Source of the DNA: Edolisoma coerulescens
Lineage: Eukaryota > Chordata > Aves > Passeriformes > Campephagidae
DNA length: 64,000 nucleotides
Direction of reading: 5' to 3'
Assembly (NCBI GenBank): GCA_013397115.1
Contig: VWZW01004136.1
Span: forward strand, 863,913 to 927,912
The notes beneath the pieces were generated by a model, which did not search any database, was not told the origin of the DNA, and saw only the letters and a list, made by a program, of their open reading frames with translations. How positions within the stretch are numbered: position 1 is the first letter of the stretch; each line of letters begins with the position of its first letter. Position numbers and translations under genes: made by a program. Below, in pieces: positions 14,891 to 27,900 of this stretch.

Positions 14891-17869
14891 GGGACCTCAA
14901 AATCACCTGCTTCTCATCACTGCAAATTTATCTTTCACTGGGAAGTTCTAACATGTCTACCTTTGAAATGGGTCCGGCTGAGAAGTATACTACTGTTGGA
15001 CCTTGTCACCACCAAAACCTGACTAAATGCTTCCCAAATCTTCACCAATGCTAATTCATTAAAAATACAATGGACTTTAGTGGTTTTCCAAGGAGTCTGT
15101 CCCACAAAGCACATTCCAGCACTTCATACTAGGCAATGAAACCGTAAAAACACCAGCTACAGACAGGGCTGCAACACCCAGGATGGGATTTCTGAGGAGT
15201 CACTTGTCAAAGTTAAGGTTCCCCTGGGGTGCAAGGGGTACTTGGGGCTTTCTGACTTCTGGAGTGTTTGGCTTTACAACTTTAACATTACATCCAGGTA
15301 GCCTTAATGAAATAACTGCACGATAACAGTACAAGACGTATGAAAACACATGCTCATTTTGCAAAAGCATTCCATATTGTCATTATATTCTCTACCTGGC
15401 CAACTTCCACTGTAAAGCTGTACAGTCTTGCCATAAAAATGAACACTAACAAAATTAAATATTTCAGGTTAACAACTCCTTTCAAAGCATCTAGGGCAAG
15501 GCTCATCAGAGGATTTGGGGTCCAGTGCAGATTTATTCTTTAGAACAAAGATGTGAAAGACTTACTGTTTATTATAGCAGTACATTTCTAAGCTTTGCCA
15601 AGAATGTTTGGGCCAATGAAATTACATAAACACATAGCAACAGGCATCCAACTTTTGATCTGATTACTTTTGGACCAAGGTGATCATAGGAGGTTTTACA
15701 GGCTGGACTGCACCCAGGAGGGGAAGGAAAGAAAATGTTAAGTAATCATGAATGAAGCAGAAGTTGTACCCTTTCAATTCATGATCAGCTGACAAAAACT
15801 GATGGCACAGCACAGAACCAAGCATCACTAATCCCAGCCAGTTACTTACCTCCAGGGTATGCCCTGTACTTTAACTGTTACTGATGTTCTAAAATGAAAA
15901 TGAAATAAACCCCAGAGGGATATGGATTTCTGCAATGGCTTATACAGCTCCAGCTGACACAAGCTCTGTGCAGGATACTTCTAGAGACTTAATATCTTAC
16001 TGGCAAAACCTTAGATATTATGGATGGATGATATCTGCTAAGCCATCTGTTCTGTTTCATTGCCAAGGCAAAACTCCTCCTACTGCATATTTATTTGACT
16101 TTTACAGTAGTTTTAAATACTCTAGTGAATGGAGCTTCCCCTGTTCCCCTGGGGAGGTTGGGCTCACCACAGAATACTTTTCACTGGCAGAATCTTTTTC
16201 TGGTGTTCAGCCTAAGCTTTCCCTTTTTAATGGCAACCTATGACGTCCCCTGACCTCCGTGCATGTGCCAGTCTCCATGTTTCAGCACACAGGGAAGAGA
16301 AGCTGAACACATCAAGGACTGATACATAAATGTTTTTAAAAGACTAAAGAGTGCATACACAGAGGGTCTCAGACAAAATAGCATCTACTCTCCTCCCAGA
16401 GAATGTCAGAACAGTGGAGCCTCAGATTTCTCAGGTATGGGCTATGATTACTGCAGTATTACTCAACATTTCTAGTAGGTGGAGACAGACAACAGTTTCA
16501 AGACACCAACCCTCCTTCATCCATATGAAAGCAGCAGCAACTTATTTCTAGGCCAAAAGCTCTGCAGAGGCACTGCAGGCAACCAACCTCCAGTCCTCCT
16601 ATATGTGGAGGGTGGAACACAAGAGGCTGCAGAGAGAGAGGAGAGCTGGATGGAGTCTCCCAGCCATCAGCCAGCCTTGTCTCACCACAGACTAACAACT
16701 GACCCAGTGTCACACTTTCCGTGGGGGGCTCATACAGGTTCAAATCACACCTCAAGTCCAGCATTACTGCCATTCTGTCTGAAACTCTCCAGGTAGCATT
16801 TTACTGTGCCCCTTTTGGCTGCAATTGTTACATGTCAACCATCTCAAGTCCGCAGTGCTGACAGAAGGATTTTGTACTGCTGTACAACTGCACTGACTAC
16901 ATTTTGTTCTCCTCAAAACTGATTAAGATTTGACTTCTTTAATGCTTTCCCTCATTGCCTTTAGCATCTTTCCCTATGCAGAGGTTGCTCTCCAGTGTAA
17001 AAGACTTTGTTCTGTAATAAGGTTAACAACAAGACCTTTTACACTTAATCAGCCTCCTACATCCTTGCTAATTTGTAGATTAGGTAACTGAGGTTAATCA
17101 TTACAAGATTCAATGTCTGGTTTTGTCCTGGCTTTAAGAAGAGTAGCAGAACTCTTCTGTGTATTTAAATCTCATTGAACTTGTATACCTAAGTAACATT
17201 CAAAACCAAACTTGTTGATAATTGATAACTTTTCTACATAGCCTACGGCTGGGCATTTTTGTGCTTTGTTTTGTTTTGTTTTCTCCTAGAAGATGAAGCT
17301 GACAAGTGTAATTTCAGATAATTTCATTAAAAATAGCCACTTTCACTACCTCTCACTGTTTCCAGTGGGAACATTACTTGTTTTCAAGGAAGACAGTGGC
17401 CCATAGCAATACTGAGAAATATCATTAATAGAGGCATAAAGTTGATGCATGTATTTTTAAAAGTTTAGTACTGCATCTAGGTACCATATACAGAGTCTCC
17501 ATAAAAAAATCCTAGGAATCTGCAGCAGTTACTGTCTTCAATGAGATTCCATAAGATTCAGTGGCACATTCTGGCTAATCTAGAAGCATATTTGCAGTCC
17601 CAGCCCCACAGGTCATTTATAAAAACTATTGTCTCAACTTTTCTATGGCCTTACAAACAAAAATCTGGTAACAGCATCCTCTCTTCACATCTCCATCTTT
17701 TTCTGACTTAATCAGACCAGTCAGAACAACAGAAATGTTCAATATCATGGAGTCTAAAAAGTTCTTCTATAAACAACGACATTTTATGATCTACTTTAGA
17801 TATCTAATTTTAAATCCTTTCCCAGCATACATCTGATTTTGTATCAAACTTCTGTCTTTACCAAAATAT

Positions 17870-18185
17870 CGCACGGGACCTCGTTGCGCTACGAAATTCC
17901 TTGCGTGCAGCATGGGTAGCCCTGGATTTCAGGGAGCGGGAGGAGGAGGAGAAGCGTCCACCCCGCGGCGGGGCACGGCCGCAGCTCCCGCCGCTGCCGC
18001 CAGGTGGCGGTGGCGCCGCGCCCAGGGAGCGATCGGCGGCACCGGGATCCATCCCGACCCATCCCGACCCATCCCGCCCGCCCTCGAGGGGCGCGGAGAT
18101 GCATCCAGGGACGCTTCCACTCCCGCACGGGTTCCCTCAACTCCCGCAGCGCTGCTGGAAGCCAAGCCAGAGTCAGGGCAAGGGC
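17870..18185. promoter_or_regulatory. Orphan CpG-rich island 1
   Basis: About 300 bp of strongly GC- and CG-rich sequence in AT-rich surroundings, about 12 kb past the presumed 3' end of S1PR1. It includes a 10-bp tandem repeat ATCCCGACCC (18051-18079). The overlapping frames on both strands are GC-driven and match no protein. A donor-like CAG|GTAAGA lies downstream on the plus strand at 18610/18611. It may be a promoter of a non-coding transcript, an enhancer, or a GC-rich local repeat. Confidence 0.55.
18051..18079. repeat. 10-bp tandem repeat (ATCCCGACCC), about 3 copies
   Basis: Two exact copies and one diverged copy, contiguous, inside CpG-rich island 1. Confidence 0.85.
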
Positions 18186-21100
18186 TTGTCTGAGGCACTC
18201 TGACTAAAGCACCCAAGACCTGTAAGCGATATTAACTCGGAAGTGAACTAATTAATCACTTGCTACCTGATTACACATTACCTAATCACAGGCTCAACGG
18301 CTGACTCTTCTTTTTCGTCTGGGTATGTGGGTTGGCATCTGAGTAAGGTCAAATTAAGCACTCCTTCTAGACAGAACACAGGAGGAGTGGGATGATAAAC
18401 CAAGAACGCAACAAAAATGGAGAAAGGTCTGTTGACAGCTGTTTCAGGCTCATGGGAAAATTACCAGCTGGGGTAGGACCATCTTCCCCCTCCAGGATGG
18501 CAATGCACTTCCCTTCTATTTTCCCCCAAATCAATGCTGTAAGCATCCCCTCCTGGCAGCTCTATTCTGCCCTACGAAGTGAGCAGTTTTTAATGGAAAA
18601 TCAGAAGCAGGTAAGACTAGAAGAAGCAGGGGGTGAACACAGGCGGGTGGTGAAGGTGGGAGGAGCAGGAAGACCCTGGAGCAGTGGGATTTCCCGGCGC
18701 TGTCACTATTGCTGAATCCTGGAGAAGCCCTCTCCATCACCTGGCTGCTGTCGGAAGGCCATAACAAAGATAAGAGTAGTAGAAATGATTGCATTGGGCA
18801 GGCACAGAACACACATCCATGCGAAAACGCATTCTACTGCCCTCAGCAGTCACAGAGGAACCTGGGTTTAAGTTAGATTTTGGGGCAGAAAACAATGAAA
18901 ACAGCAAAAGTTCCTCTTTGTTAAGTTGTCATATGCTAAGCTAATTGAACAAATTCTCTGCAATATTTACAGGTGACAGGCTGCAAGCAAAGTACCAAAC
19001 AAGAGAGAAAATTCATTTTTATCAGCACAGAATTACCTGATTTTTCACTAAGTACCAAGAAGAACAGATAACCATTTCAGAGAGCATCTGTAGATAAATC
19101 CAAATGTAGGAAGGAACATTGCTCCTGCTTTTATTTGAAAACTGTCCCCATTAGTAGCCAGTATTTCTCACTCATCTGAGCTGACACTTACAACAGCTTT
19201 TGATTGGCTGATGACAAAGTCTGCTGCATTTGGAACGATCCTGTGTACTCTCTTCACTAGTGTTTTTAAAAAGGGGTTTTTTTGTTAAAAATTTTAAATG
19301 ACATTTTTAAAACTAGTAACATGTATTCATATAGACATTGTTACTTGCTGTGCATGATGCTTTCTGCTCAAAGCTCTAAGACCTTTTAGTTTATTCTTAA
19401 AAAATGTATATGCATGCTCACATCAAGTATTATTCAATTAAAGAGAATCCAGAGGGAAAAAATAAAAATCACTGGAGGTATAGAAAAAAATTACCTTTGA
19501 GGAACACCTACTTTCATAAGTTAGTCTAAAGACTATGAGAATGAGGTGGCAGCCTGCCAGTAAGTACAGGCCTGGCAGCCTGTATTTAAATATATAAAAA
19601 TTTTCCTCAACTGCAAATGAAAGATGGAATAAGTGATTAAGGCTTAAACTGTAAAAAGAGAATTTTAGGGATTTTAGTGGTAAGGGTAGCAAAGTTCTAG
19701 GAGAGAAGGCCTAAAGAACCTGCAAGCCTTCACCCAATTATCACAAAGATAATTAAAACAAGTTAAAAATGTCTCTAGGATGACCTTCTATACTCATTAT
19801 GGTTAAAGGTACGACAATATATTAGATTACTTTTCTGTCATCTTTTCTGTTACATGAATTTATGCAACAGTAAGATTTTGTGATATTGCAAGTTTCATAA
19901 TGTGCAATTTGTAGATCATGTTGACTGATCCCTAATGGAAGCACAACAGTGTTTCCCCTGTGTCCAGTCATACTATAACCCCATGGGAATTTCTCATGGA
20001 CTTTTCTCATTTCGCATGGACTTCTGCTATTTCTCCTTCTATGCCTGGCAGAATCAGAAAAGGCAGAGGCAGGTTCCAAAAACTGAAAGAAAAATAGTAG
20101 CCAGGTTCCAGGAGTCACCTATGTTTAACAATGAGCACAACCAAAACGGACTCAGAAGGCGTTCATCTTCCCCACAACTTGAGTTTCAAACAAAGATGCA
20201 CATTCTAAGAGAGTAAAGAAAAATAAAATGTATTTAAGTGGATAATCCCATCATTCTTATGATGTGTGAAGGCTTGAGACAGAAAAGCTCTATCTGGCAC
20301 AAATAGGTACAGATCCTTGGCCCACAGGAAAATCCTCAACTTCACCTCCTAAACTATTGGTTAACTGTTTAATCTCCTAAAAGGTGGGAGTTGTGAGCAA
20401 CCTGGACTTACCTTTTGTTTGTTTTATGGTTTTTTGATTTAGTGCAAGATAACTGAGATAGCAGAGACTGAGTTAGCTCACAACTCAGTTGTTAAATACC
20501 AGCCCTTTCAGAGAAAGGAGCCCAACATTTGCAGTGCTTGATCTGTACTGTAAATTGGGACAAATATTATTCACAAAATACCTCTATGCCTAGGACATGA
20601 ATTCCATTTCATGCAAAGAAATAGACCCTTGCACAGCTGCCATTCACTTGTTTTGCCCTATACTGGACTCTCAAGAATGAGCAAAAAAACTGTTTATTTT
20701 TTTGCTGATGCAGGCTGTCTGAGTTTGCTCAACCACACATTCAACTATGCCTGGCAGGGTGGGGCTGAAGTTTGGTTTTTCTAAACATCTCAGATTGTCA
20801 TTCTGAAACTCACAGGCGTGATCAACTTTGCCGGATTTCTCTTTCATGCTGGAGAGCAAAAGCAGATGGCATGCAAGGAGCAGCAGAGGAAAAAATAACA
20901 ACTGCAGCAATCATTCATTTTTCACAACACTTCCAACACCACTTCCATCCAAACTCATGGTAAATCTTTCACTGACATCAAGAGTCCAAAGTCTGACCCA
21001 GAGACAGTGCCAATGTGTTAGGCTGTGATCACTGAGAGGGTCAGATGCAGGCCTTTTCTAAGTGGGCTGAATTTTTATCAACTTTGATGGAACTTCCACC

Positions 21101-23939
21101 TCCTAGTACCAAGAACAAATTTGATCTGAGTGTAGTCTCTGCATTAAATGAGTATCATCCTTGCACTACTCTTGCAGTGTCCTTTCTGCTTTATGATGCT
21201 TTCCATTCATAGTCCCATTGCTAATTAACTGTTGTGTAACAACAAAGACTAGGCAAAACTGCCTTTTAGAGACCAATCAGCAGAGTCCTGTGACAGCCCT
21301 TGTGAAAAAGGAATAATGGGATGACACCTGAGCTGCTTTAAAAAACCAAACCAAACCAACAAAATAAAACACTTAAAAAAAGCAAGACAAAAAATATGAA
21401 CTTTCATCCTTGTCCAGAAAAGACAAGTAAACAGTCTAATTTCAACTTCCCCAGAACTTTACATATAAAAGCTTGCTTTTGAAATTCACAGAGAAACCAC
21501 AAACGGAACTGTAGTAATGCCTCTGCAATCAAAACAGCTTTGGGTACATCTGCATGCCTGGGGGCAGATAAATTAGAGTATCTAGGGCTGGAAGGATGAA
21601 AGACAAATCAAGTCCAGACAGCAGCTAGCCATGTTAGCACTGCTGAAACTTGTAAGCCACAGAAAATATGGTACATTAGGTTAGGTTGCCTTGTGGTTAC
21701 CCAGCTTTACAGCATTCAGGCTCAGCTGACCAGGTCAAAGCACAGAGGAGACGTGCCTACACTTGACGTACCTTCCATGTGAAAGGTAAATTAAATTCAA
21801 ACACAAACCTCCAGAAACGTGTAGCTACAAATGGAAAGAAGAAGGGCAGCCTGTTCTTCTGGTCTTCTGCTTTTCATCTAACTTACTCTTCAAACTTCAC
21901 CTTTGCGAACTAATAAATTCACCAGATCCTGCAGCAGCGTTTTGGAGATTGCTGGGATCAAGGCAGACGAAAGTCCAAGCCTCTTTCCTAAATCACTCTC
22001 CAGATCAAGCTCGTTTAACTGAAATGCAAACGCACACACAGCCACTCAGAACGAGGAGTCAAAGGCAAATGACAGTGTTTACATTCTCCGCTCATATATC
22101 ATCAGCGACAGCAACTGCTGTACCTCAACCACAACTAGTCAAACAGGCCAGACATTTCTTTGTAATGGACACAGCAGTAACACACAATCTGTGTGAGAGT
22201 CACTGCACCCCTCAGTATCATCCTGACAGCATGAGAAATCTGCTCAGGAACCCCTTCTGAATTATGTTTGTGACCATCTCTGTTATACCAAATTTTATTC
22301 AATTTGCAGCACTTATTTATCCTCCACAACCTCCACCTTTGTCTAAAATTCTAACAGCAGGGCTAATGGTAGAGTACGAACAACCTCTAGGGGCAGTCAA
22401 TTTACACAGTATTTCCAGGCCAGCATGCCATGAGCCAAAGATGGTCACAATCAGAACCAAAGCCAGCTCAGCAGCTAGCCATCCTCGAAGAGAACTGAGC
22501 AGAAACCTAAGACATGTTGGTTTCCCTCTTCAGGTAAGGAGACCATTTTTTGACATCTTCTCCACACCTATAACCCAACAAAATGTAGGGATTACAGTGT
22601 TGCCTGAATATGCAAGTTTTTCAAGCTTTTTAAATGTCATAAAGACTCAGAACATGTTCAAGGTGTAATTATATTACTTCCAAAACACCCTGGCACACGT
22701 GGACCTGCTTGATGTACCCAAACAATGCTCACAGGGGACCAGCTTTTTTCAGTTCCCTGACTCTGAATAGGAGGTCTCATGCATGCAATTATATCAGTGA
22801 AAATCCTGCTTCTGATTTGTGGGAACTCTTCCACTTTCGGTTTCATTAAATTATTGCCAAATTCTGATCACAATGAGGAAACACAGTTAAGGCATTCCAG
22901 TTGATTGATGGAAGGAGGGAGAGCTCATGCTGGTGAGTTCTGACTGCCATTATTTTGAAGTTAATATTGTTTCTTTCCTGACTCATTGTATTACAACAAT
23001 GACATTCACTTAGAAGGGAAGGAGCAGTTTTATTACATTGATTTCCCATAACAGAAAAAGAGTAGAGGCCACACACAAGGCTGAGGCTGCAAGTGGCACA
23101 AAATGCCCTTACAGCTAAAAATGCTTTGCTCTTTGTTCCACTTTGCTCTGAAGACAAGAGTAGATCAGAGCCATATTAGCCTCATTTCATGCAGGGACAC
23201 AGTCAAATAGGACAGAAAGCATGACTTCTAGGAATATTTACACTTTCTCCAGTGTACCTGTGTGACTTTGTTTGAAGTCCTTTCTATCCCTACAAATAAA
23301 TGCTTTGATTAAAGGAACCAGTCCCAAGTAAACTTCTTCAAGAAGGAAGATCAAAACAATGGTTATTTTATCAACGAAGTATCTACATAAATGCATACAA
23401 GATCAACAAAGGCCAGTGTGAAGGTTGCTTGATAACCTGGGTGAGAAAACTGGATCCTCTTCCTGAGCAAGCATTAATTTGTATCATAATTCTCAAGGTG
23501 TCAGGCTGGGGTGGTACCAGCCTGTTCTGTGTCTTGCGTCTTCAGTAACCTGTTCCCAGGAGGCTGCCCACAGGTGGATCAAGATAACACTCAGGTAAGT
23601 TTGAAGGACCGCAGTAAAGGCAAAACTGAAATAAACCCTTTGTCTATGATCTGTGCCTTAGCTTTTGCACGTGTGCTCAATGAATTTTGTAATTAAACTC
23701 CAGCTACCAAGACTTCATTAGCCTGGGCTTTAATTTCAGACAGCAGCATCTACTCTGCCTGCACGTCAGCAGGGGAATTGTCTTGTAGCCACAAATACTT
23801 ACACGAGCACACAAACGCACCACAACTACTGTAAATCTACACAGTTCCCACACAAACACCACATCCCGCCACAGTGTGAGGGGACAAATCAAGCTAGACC
23901 AGAGGGCTTCCTCTTGGACACAACACCCGACAGACCCTT
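18186..23939. other. Gene-free sequence between the two orphan CpG islands
   Basis: No protein match. A-rich low complexity occurs at 21339-21371 (AACCAAACC-like). Donor-like CAG|GTAAG sites are present on the plus strand near 18611, 22534 and 23594. They could belong to a spliced non-coding transcript from either island, but no exon can be defined by sequence alone. Confidence 0.5.
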
Positions 23940-24975
23940 CTGCCTCACCGAGGCTCCCTGCGCTGGGCCTCAGCCCTGCCCNAAAAGAAGGAGAAGAGAA
24001 GGAGAAGAGGAAACATTTCTGTTTGCTTTCCCATTGCCACGAAGCTCCCCCTCGCTTGCAGCAGGAGAGGCTGCCCGAGGGGCTGGAGGTGTCCTCGGCA
24101 GGGGTCCCTCGCTCCGCCCGAGGGGCGCGGGCTCGGCCCGGCCGCTCACCACGCCTCGAAGGCTGCTCTGAAGGAGGTGATTTGGTGCTCCTGTGAAATA
24201 CTCTGTAGTAAAAAGACTTGTTTAAGTACTTAAGGACCAACGAAAACACTGTCTCTGGAAAAGGCTGACCGGCTTTACAGCTGCCGCGCTTCGCTTCTCA
24301 GCTTTTGGGCTTGGGCTTAACACCCGCTGCCCGACCCGGCGCTGGCGGAGCCGGGCGGCGTTTCTCGCTCTCTGAGGCGCTGCTGAAACCTTTCGAGGGC
24401 TGAGAGGCGCGGGGGCTGCGGCTGCAGCTGCGCGCCCGCAGCCCGGGGCAGCCTTTAACTCCTGCGAGACCCTTTAAACTTCTCCCCGTCACAGCACACG
24501 CTTTTTGTTCATGTGCTTATCACCAAGATAAAAGTGCCTTTCAGTGCTTTTTCTGTCTGTTCGGGTTGGTTTGTCCTGTAGGTTCGGGGGTGGCTGCGGT
24601 TCCCCCGCTGTGGCTCGAAGCTCCCCGCAGCCCCGGCCCCAGACAGCGGCGGGAAGCGCCGGGGAAGGGAAACGCGGCGCAGGAAGCGCCGGGCCGGCAG
24701 GAAAACCGTGGGGAGCGCAGGAACAGCACGCAGGAAGGGGCCCGGGGCCGAGGGCAGCGGGAACCGTCTCGGTGGCCTCGAAAATGGCCCGGAGAGGAAG
24801 GGAGGGTCGTGTTCACCTCCGAACGTGCCCCTCGGAGCCGCTGCTGGCCTTTCTGAGGGCTGGGAGCCGCCGTTCGGGCCCCGGGCGGAGTGTTCGGAGG
24901 TGGGGGGCGGCGGGCTGCCAGGAAAGAGCCCTGTGACTGCGGGTGCCGCAGGAAAGAGCCCGTGCTCAAGTGCAG
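23940..24975. promoter_or_regulatory. Orphan CpG-rich island 2 (about 1 kb)
   Basis: Two GC/CG-dense blocks (about 23940-24170 and 24290-24975) separated by an AT-richer gap that holds the palindrome TTAAGTACTTAA (24222-24233). It is as large and CG-dense as the S1PR1 promoter island, yet no coding gene is visible. On the minus strand a donor-like GCGTG|GTGAGC occurs at 24150/24149. The long open frames here (up to 181 codons) are low-stop GC artefacts with no family resemblance. The best guess is the promoter of an unannotated, probably non-coding, transcript. Confidence 0.6.
23982..23982. other. Ambiguous base (N)
   Basis: Single N at the edge of a C-run and a GA-rich tract inside island 2. 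It shows an unresolved base call in a GC-rich region. Confidence 0.99.
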
Positions 24976-27900
24976 GAGTTGTGCTTTTTAAAAGAAATAA
25001 AACAACAATAAAAACCAACCACCCTTAATTATATTCTGAAATACTGAGGTACTTTGAATCTTCAAACATCAAAATACTTTAAAAATACTCTAAAATACTT
25101 TACATGTTTTAACTGGTTCTGGTTTCTATAGACAGACTCTGCTTTTTGTCTGGAGCTTTAAAAAGTTTTCTTTCTGTGCCACCCAGCATACTTCCATAGC
25201 GTAGCTGCTGGGCTGAGTATTGTGTTTCCCTGTTCTCGCCGATGTGGTGAGAAAAGGCTTTGCTCACTGAGCCTTTTATGTTAGTTCATCCTATTAAAGC
25301 GCCTTGCTTTGTTGTCCTCTGAAGCCTCTTTAATGCCTCTGCATTTTTCAGCAAGTTTAGTGAAAAGAAAAACTTCACCCTGTATCATTAAAGAGTCCTG
25401 ACTAGAGCCATAGTCACTGATGAACCATTTCAAGTTGAAATATTCACTGTTCCTTCACTATCACCTTAGTTGTGCAAACAAGTTCTCTCCCTCACACCTA
25501 TGTTATTAGAAGAATAAAATTCAAATATTTTTGCTTGGGAAATGGACAGTCTCTGAGATGAAGGTTAATCTGAAAGATTTCCTCAAACAACATTTGCAAT
25601 AGAATATATAAAAACAGTGAGAGAGCTGATAAAATGCAAAATGTATTGAATTTCTGAGAACAGCAGAAAAAAAAACGTTGCTACACTTTTTGGAACAGAG
25701 TTGTAGGCTGCTTTGAAGTAATGTCTCTGTGCCAACATTAAGCATTTGTTCAAAAGGTGCATGGATCATATAACCCTGATCAGAGAGAGAAAATACGCAC
25801 TAGCTGCAAGCGATTTCTTATCTTGTGCCTAAACCAGCAGTAGAAGTGGGAGTTGTGATGGAAATAAAAAACATATAAAAGTGCCTGGTGTTTGGGAAAT
25901 GGCTTACATGGATTCCTTGTGCAACAGGCATCAAAGTGGTCACCAGATTAGCAGAAATCGTTAGACCATAGTTGTGTCTTGCCTGAAAGCAAGAAAGATA
26001 ACAATGCAGGCTCTGGTGAGTTGTTTTTCAGCACTTCATCAGAATGTGTTTTCGAGCTAACATCTTGATCCTTTTTCCAAACACGAGGATAGAGTTGCAC
26101 ATGTTGGTAGAATTTATTTTTTTTTTCTTCCACCTTAGAGAAACTGATACAGCAGCATCCAGCTCATCAAAGCACAAGGAAATACTGCAAGTAGCTGGGT
26201 AATAATTGACGTGGCAAACTCTCCCCCTTATTCAAAATGACACAGATACCAGCTCTTTGAATAGTACCACAAAATTCAAAGTATTCACTTGTAAACATCC
26301 CTATGTGTCTGTTATACATATCTCCATGTGGGAGGGTTCATGAGACCTTGCCCAGAGTTGCTCAGGAAAGAATTACAGATCTAAGGATAGAGTTCACAAG
26401 TGAAAATCCTCAAAATCCTCAGCTTTGTGCCTGCATTACCACAGAGGATTCCTTCATTTCAAGTGGAAGATACCACACTGTAGTCCAGCTCCCTCCCCAA
26501 CAATCCCAAGTTGTCCTTGAAACCTGTTCTCTCATATACTCTCAATCACAATCTTGTGCCAAATACAACTTTTACATCATGAAAATTGTAATTGCACATT
26601 CTATGGAACCATATAAATTCTATTTCTAGTGTTTAAAGCAATTGACAACCTCACCTTCACATTATTCAGCTCTAGCTGCTCAGTGTGGGCAAGAATCTGT
26701 CTGAGACAGTATTCCAGCAATTTACACCACTATTCTGCTAAGTCAAGAAGTCTTGGCTTATGCCAAGTGTTTCTGTGTTTAAGAGAGCAAAACTACCTTC
26801 AGCAGACAGCTCAGGTCAGGACCTGCAAGGTTCAGCTGTCAGCTGTGGTTCACACCAGCTTTTTCCCAAGTACTGAAACAGTTTTCATCCACAATTTTAC
26901 AAAGCCCAGCAGATAATTTTAACCCAGTATTTATTTGATTATTTCTCTCTAGCCTGCATTTTCCAAATGTCCATTTGTTTTCAAAGCTGTGCATTCGGTA
27001 TTTTAATCCACTTTTAGCTGAGTAGAGAGATTCTGAATAAACAGTGCAATTGCTACAGACACATCTTAATATTTAATGTGGCTTGGATCACACACGTTTC
27101 TGACAAGCCATTTTTATGTACAGTCATTGTACTGTGCACCTAAAAATGGGTCTTCTCCAAGCAATCATTCACAAAAGCTCAAAATAAGTATTAGCCTTTG
27201 TATCAGGTTCCCATTATGCGACTGCTACCCCAGGCTCAGTGGAAGGTTTACAGAGGGTTGACAGAGCTTTGTGAGCTCTGCTTTATTAGGACTTTTCCAT
27301 GCTGGAGCATTCCTGGGTGTGGCTGATGGGATTTCCTGTCTTTTTGTCTCATGAAGGTAGCACGGAAACTCCAAGTGCAAGGAAACACTTCCCGCTTTGC
27401 TCCCGTGTAGGGTTTTTCAGCAGAGTAAGAGGTCTGGCAGTACAGAATGGGCTTGGGGAGCTCTACTAATTTCATTTTCAAAAGAAAAAAAACAACAAAA
27501 CAGTATGGGGAATTATTGAAATACAATGGATGTTTTCCTGGCCAACTTCAGAACCTTGGGGAATTTCCAGCATTTCGGAGCTGAGCAGGTTACATAGCTC
27601 TGGTTTGTATATCCATGTTTTTGAATGTTTCGTCAGTTTGACCCTTCTTATAACATCTAATAATGCCTCAGCCCATACCAAATGCAACCAGTATTGAGAT
27701 TTTCCAGGCCAGATTAGGAATTAAGAAGTGTTAGAGTTGGGCAATCTCTGTATTTCTTAGGTGGCAGGGTAAGAAAAGGATGGGTAACAGTATTTTTACA
27801 CCTTTCTGTTCCCTAGTTTTAGTCCTGGCAGCCTGTGGTGTACAGCAAGCCCAAGGTTAGTTCCTGCTGAGCAGTCTGTGGGGCATCCCAGCTACAGCCC

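Larger units (their letters stand above)
9706..17869. other. Gene-free intergenic sequence with low-complexity tracts
   Basis: No recognisable exon. It holds a T-rich tract (13256-13277), a G/T-rich then purine/A-rich tract (14784-14890) and a (TTTTG)n stretch (17265-17283). An isolated CAG|GTAAGT donor-like site lies near 12173 on the plus strand with no supporting exon. Confidence 0.6.

Noticed and set aside
16736..16750. GGTTCAAATCA on the plus strand, B-box-like
   Set aside because: No tRNA cloverleaf can be formed with the flanking sequence.
22264..22668. 134-codon plus-strand frame
   Set aside because: No family resemblance, an isolated frame in non-coding sequence, and no clear splice partners.
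23704..24249. 181-codon minus-strand frame across the 24-kb CpG island
   Set aside because: It crosses the N base, has low-complexity Ser/Pro/Arg composition, and overlaps equally long frames on the other strand. Typical of GC-rich non-coding DNA.
24509..25018. 169-codon minus-strand frame (and 142- and 130-codon shadows) in the same island
   Set aside because: Several overlapping frames on both strands are open at once, as expected from base composition. None resembles a domain.
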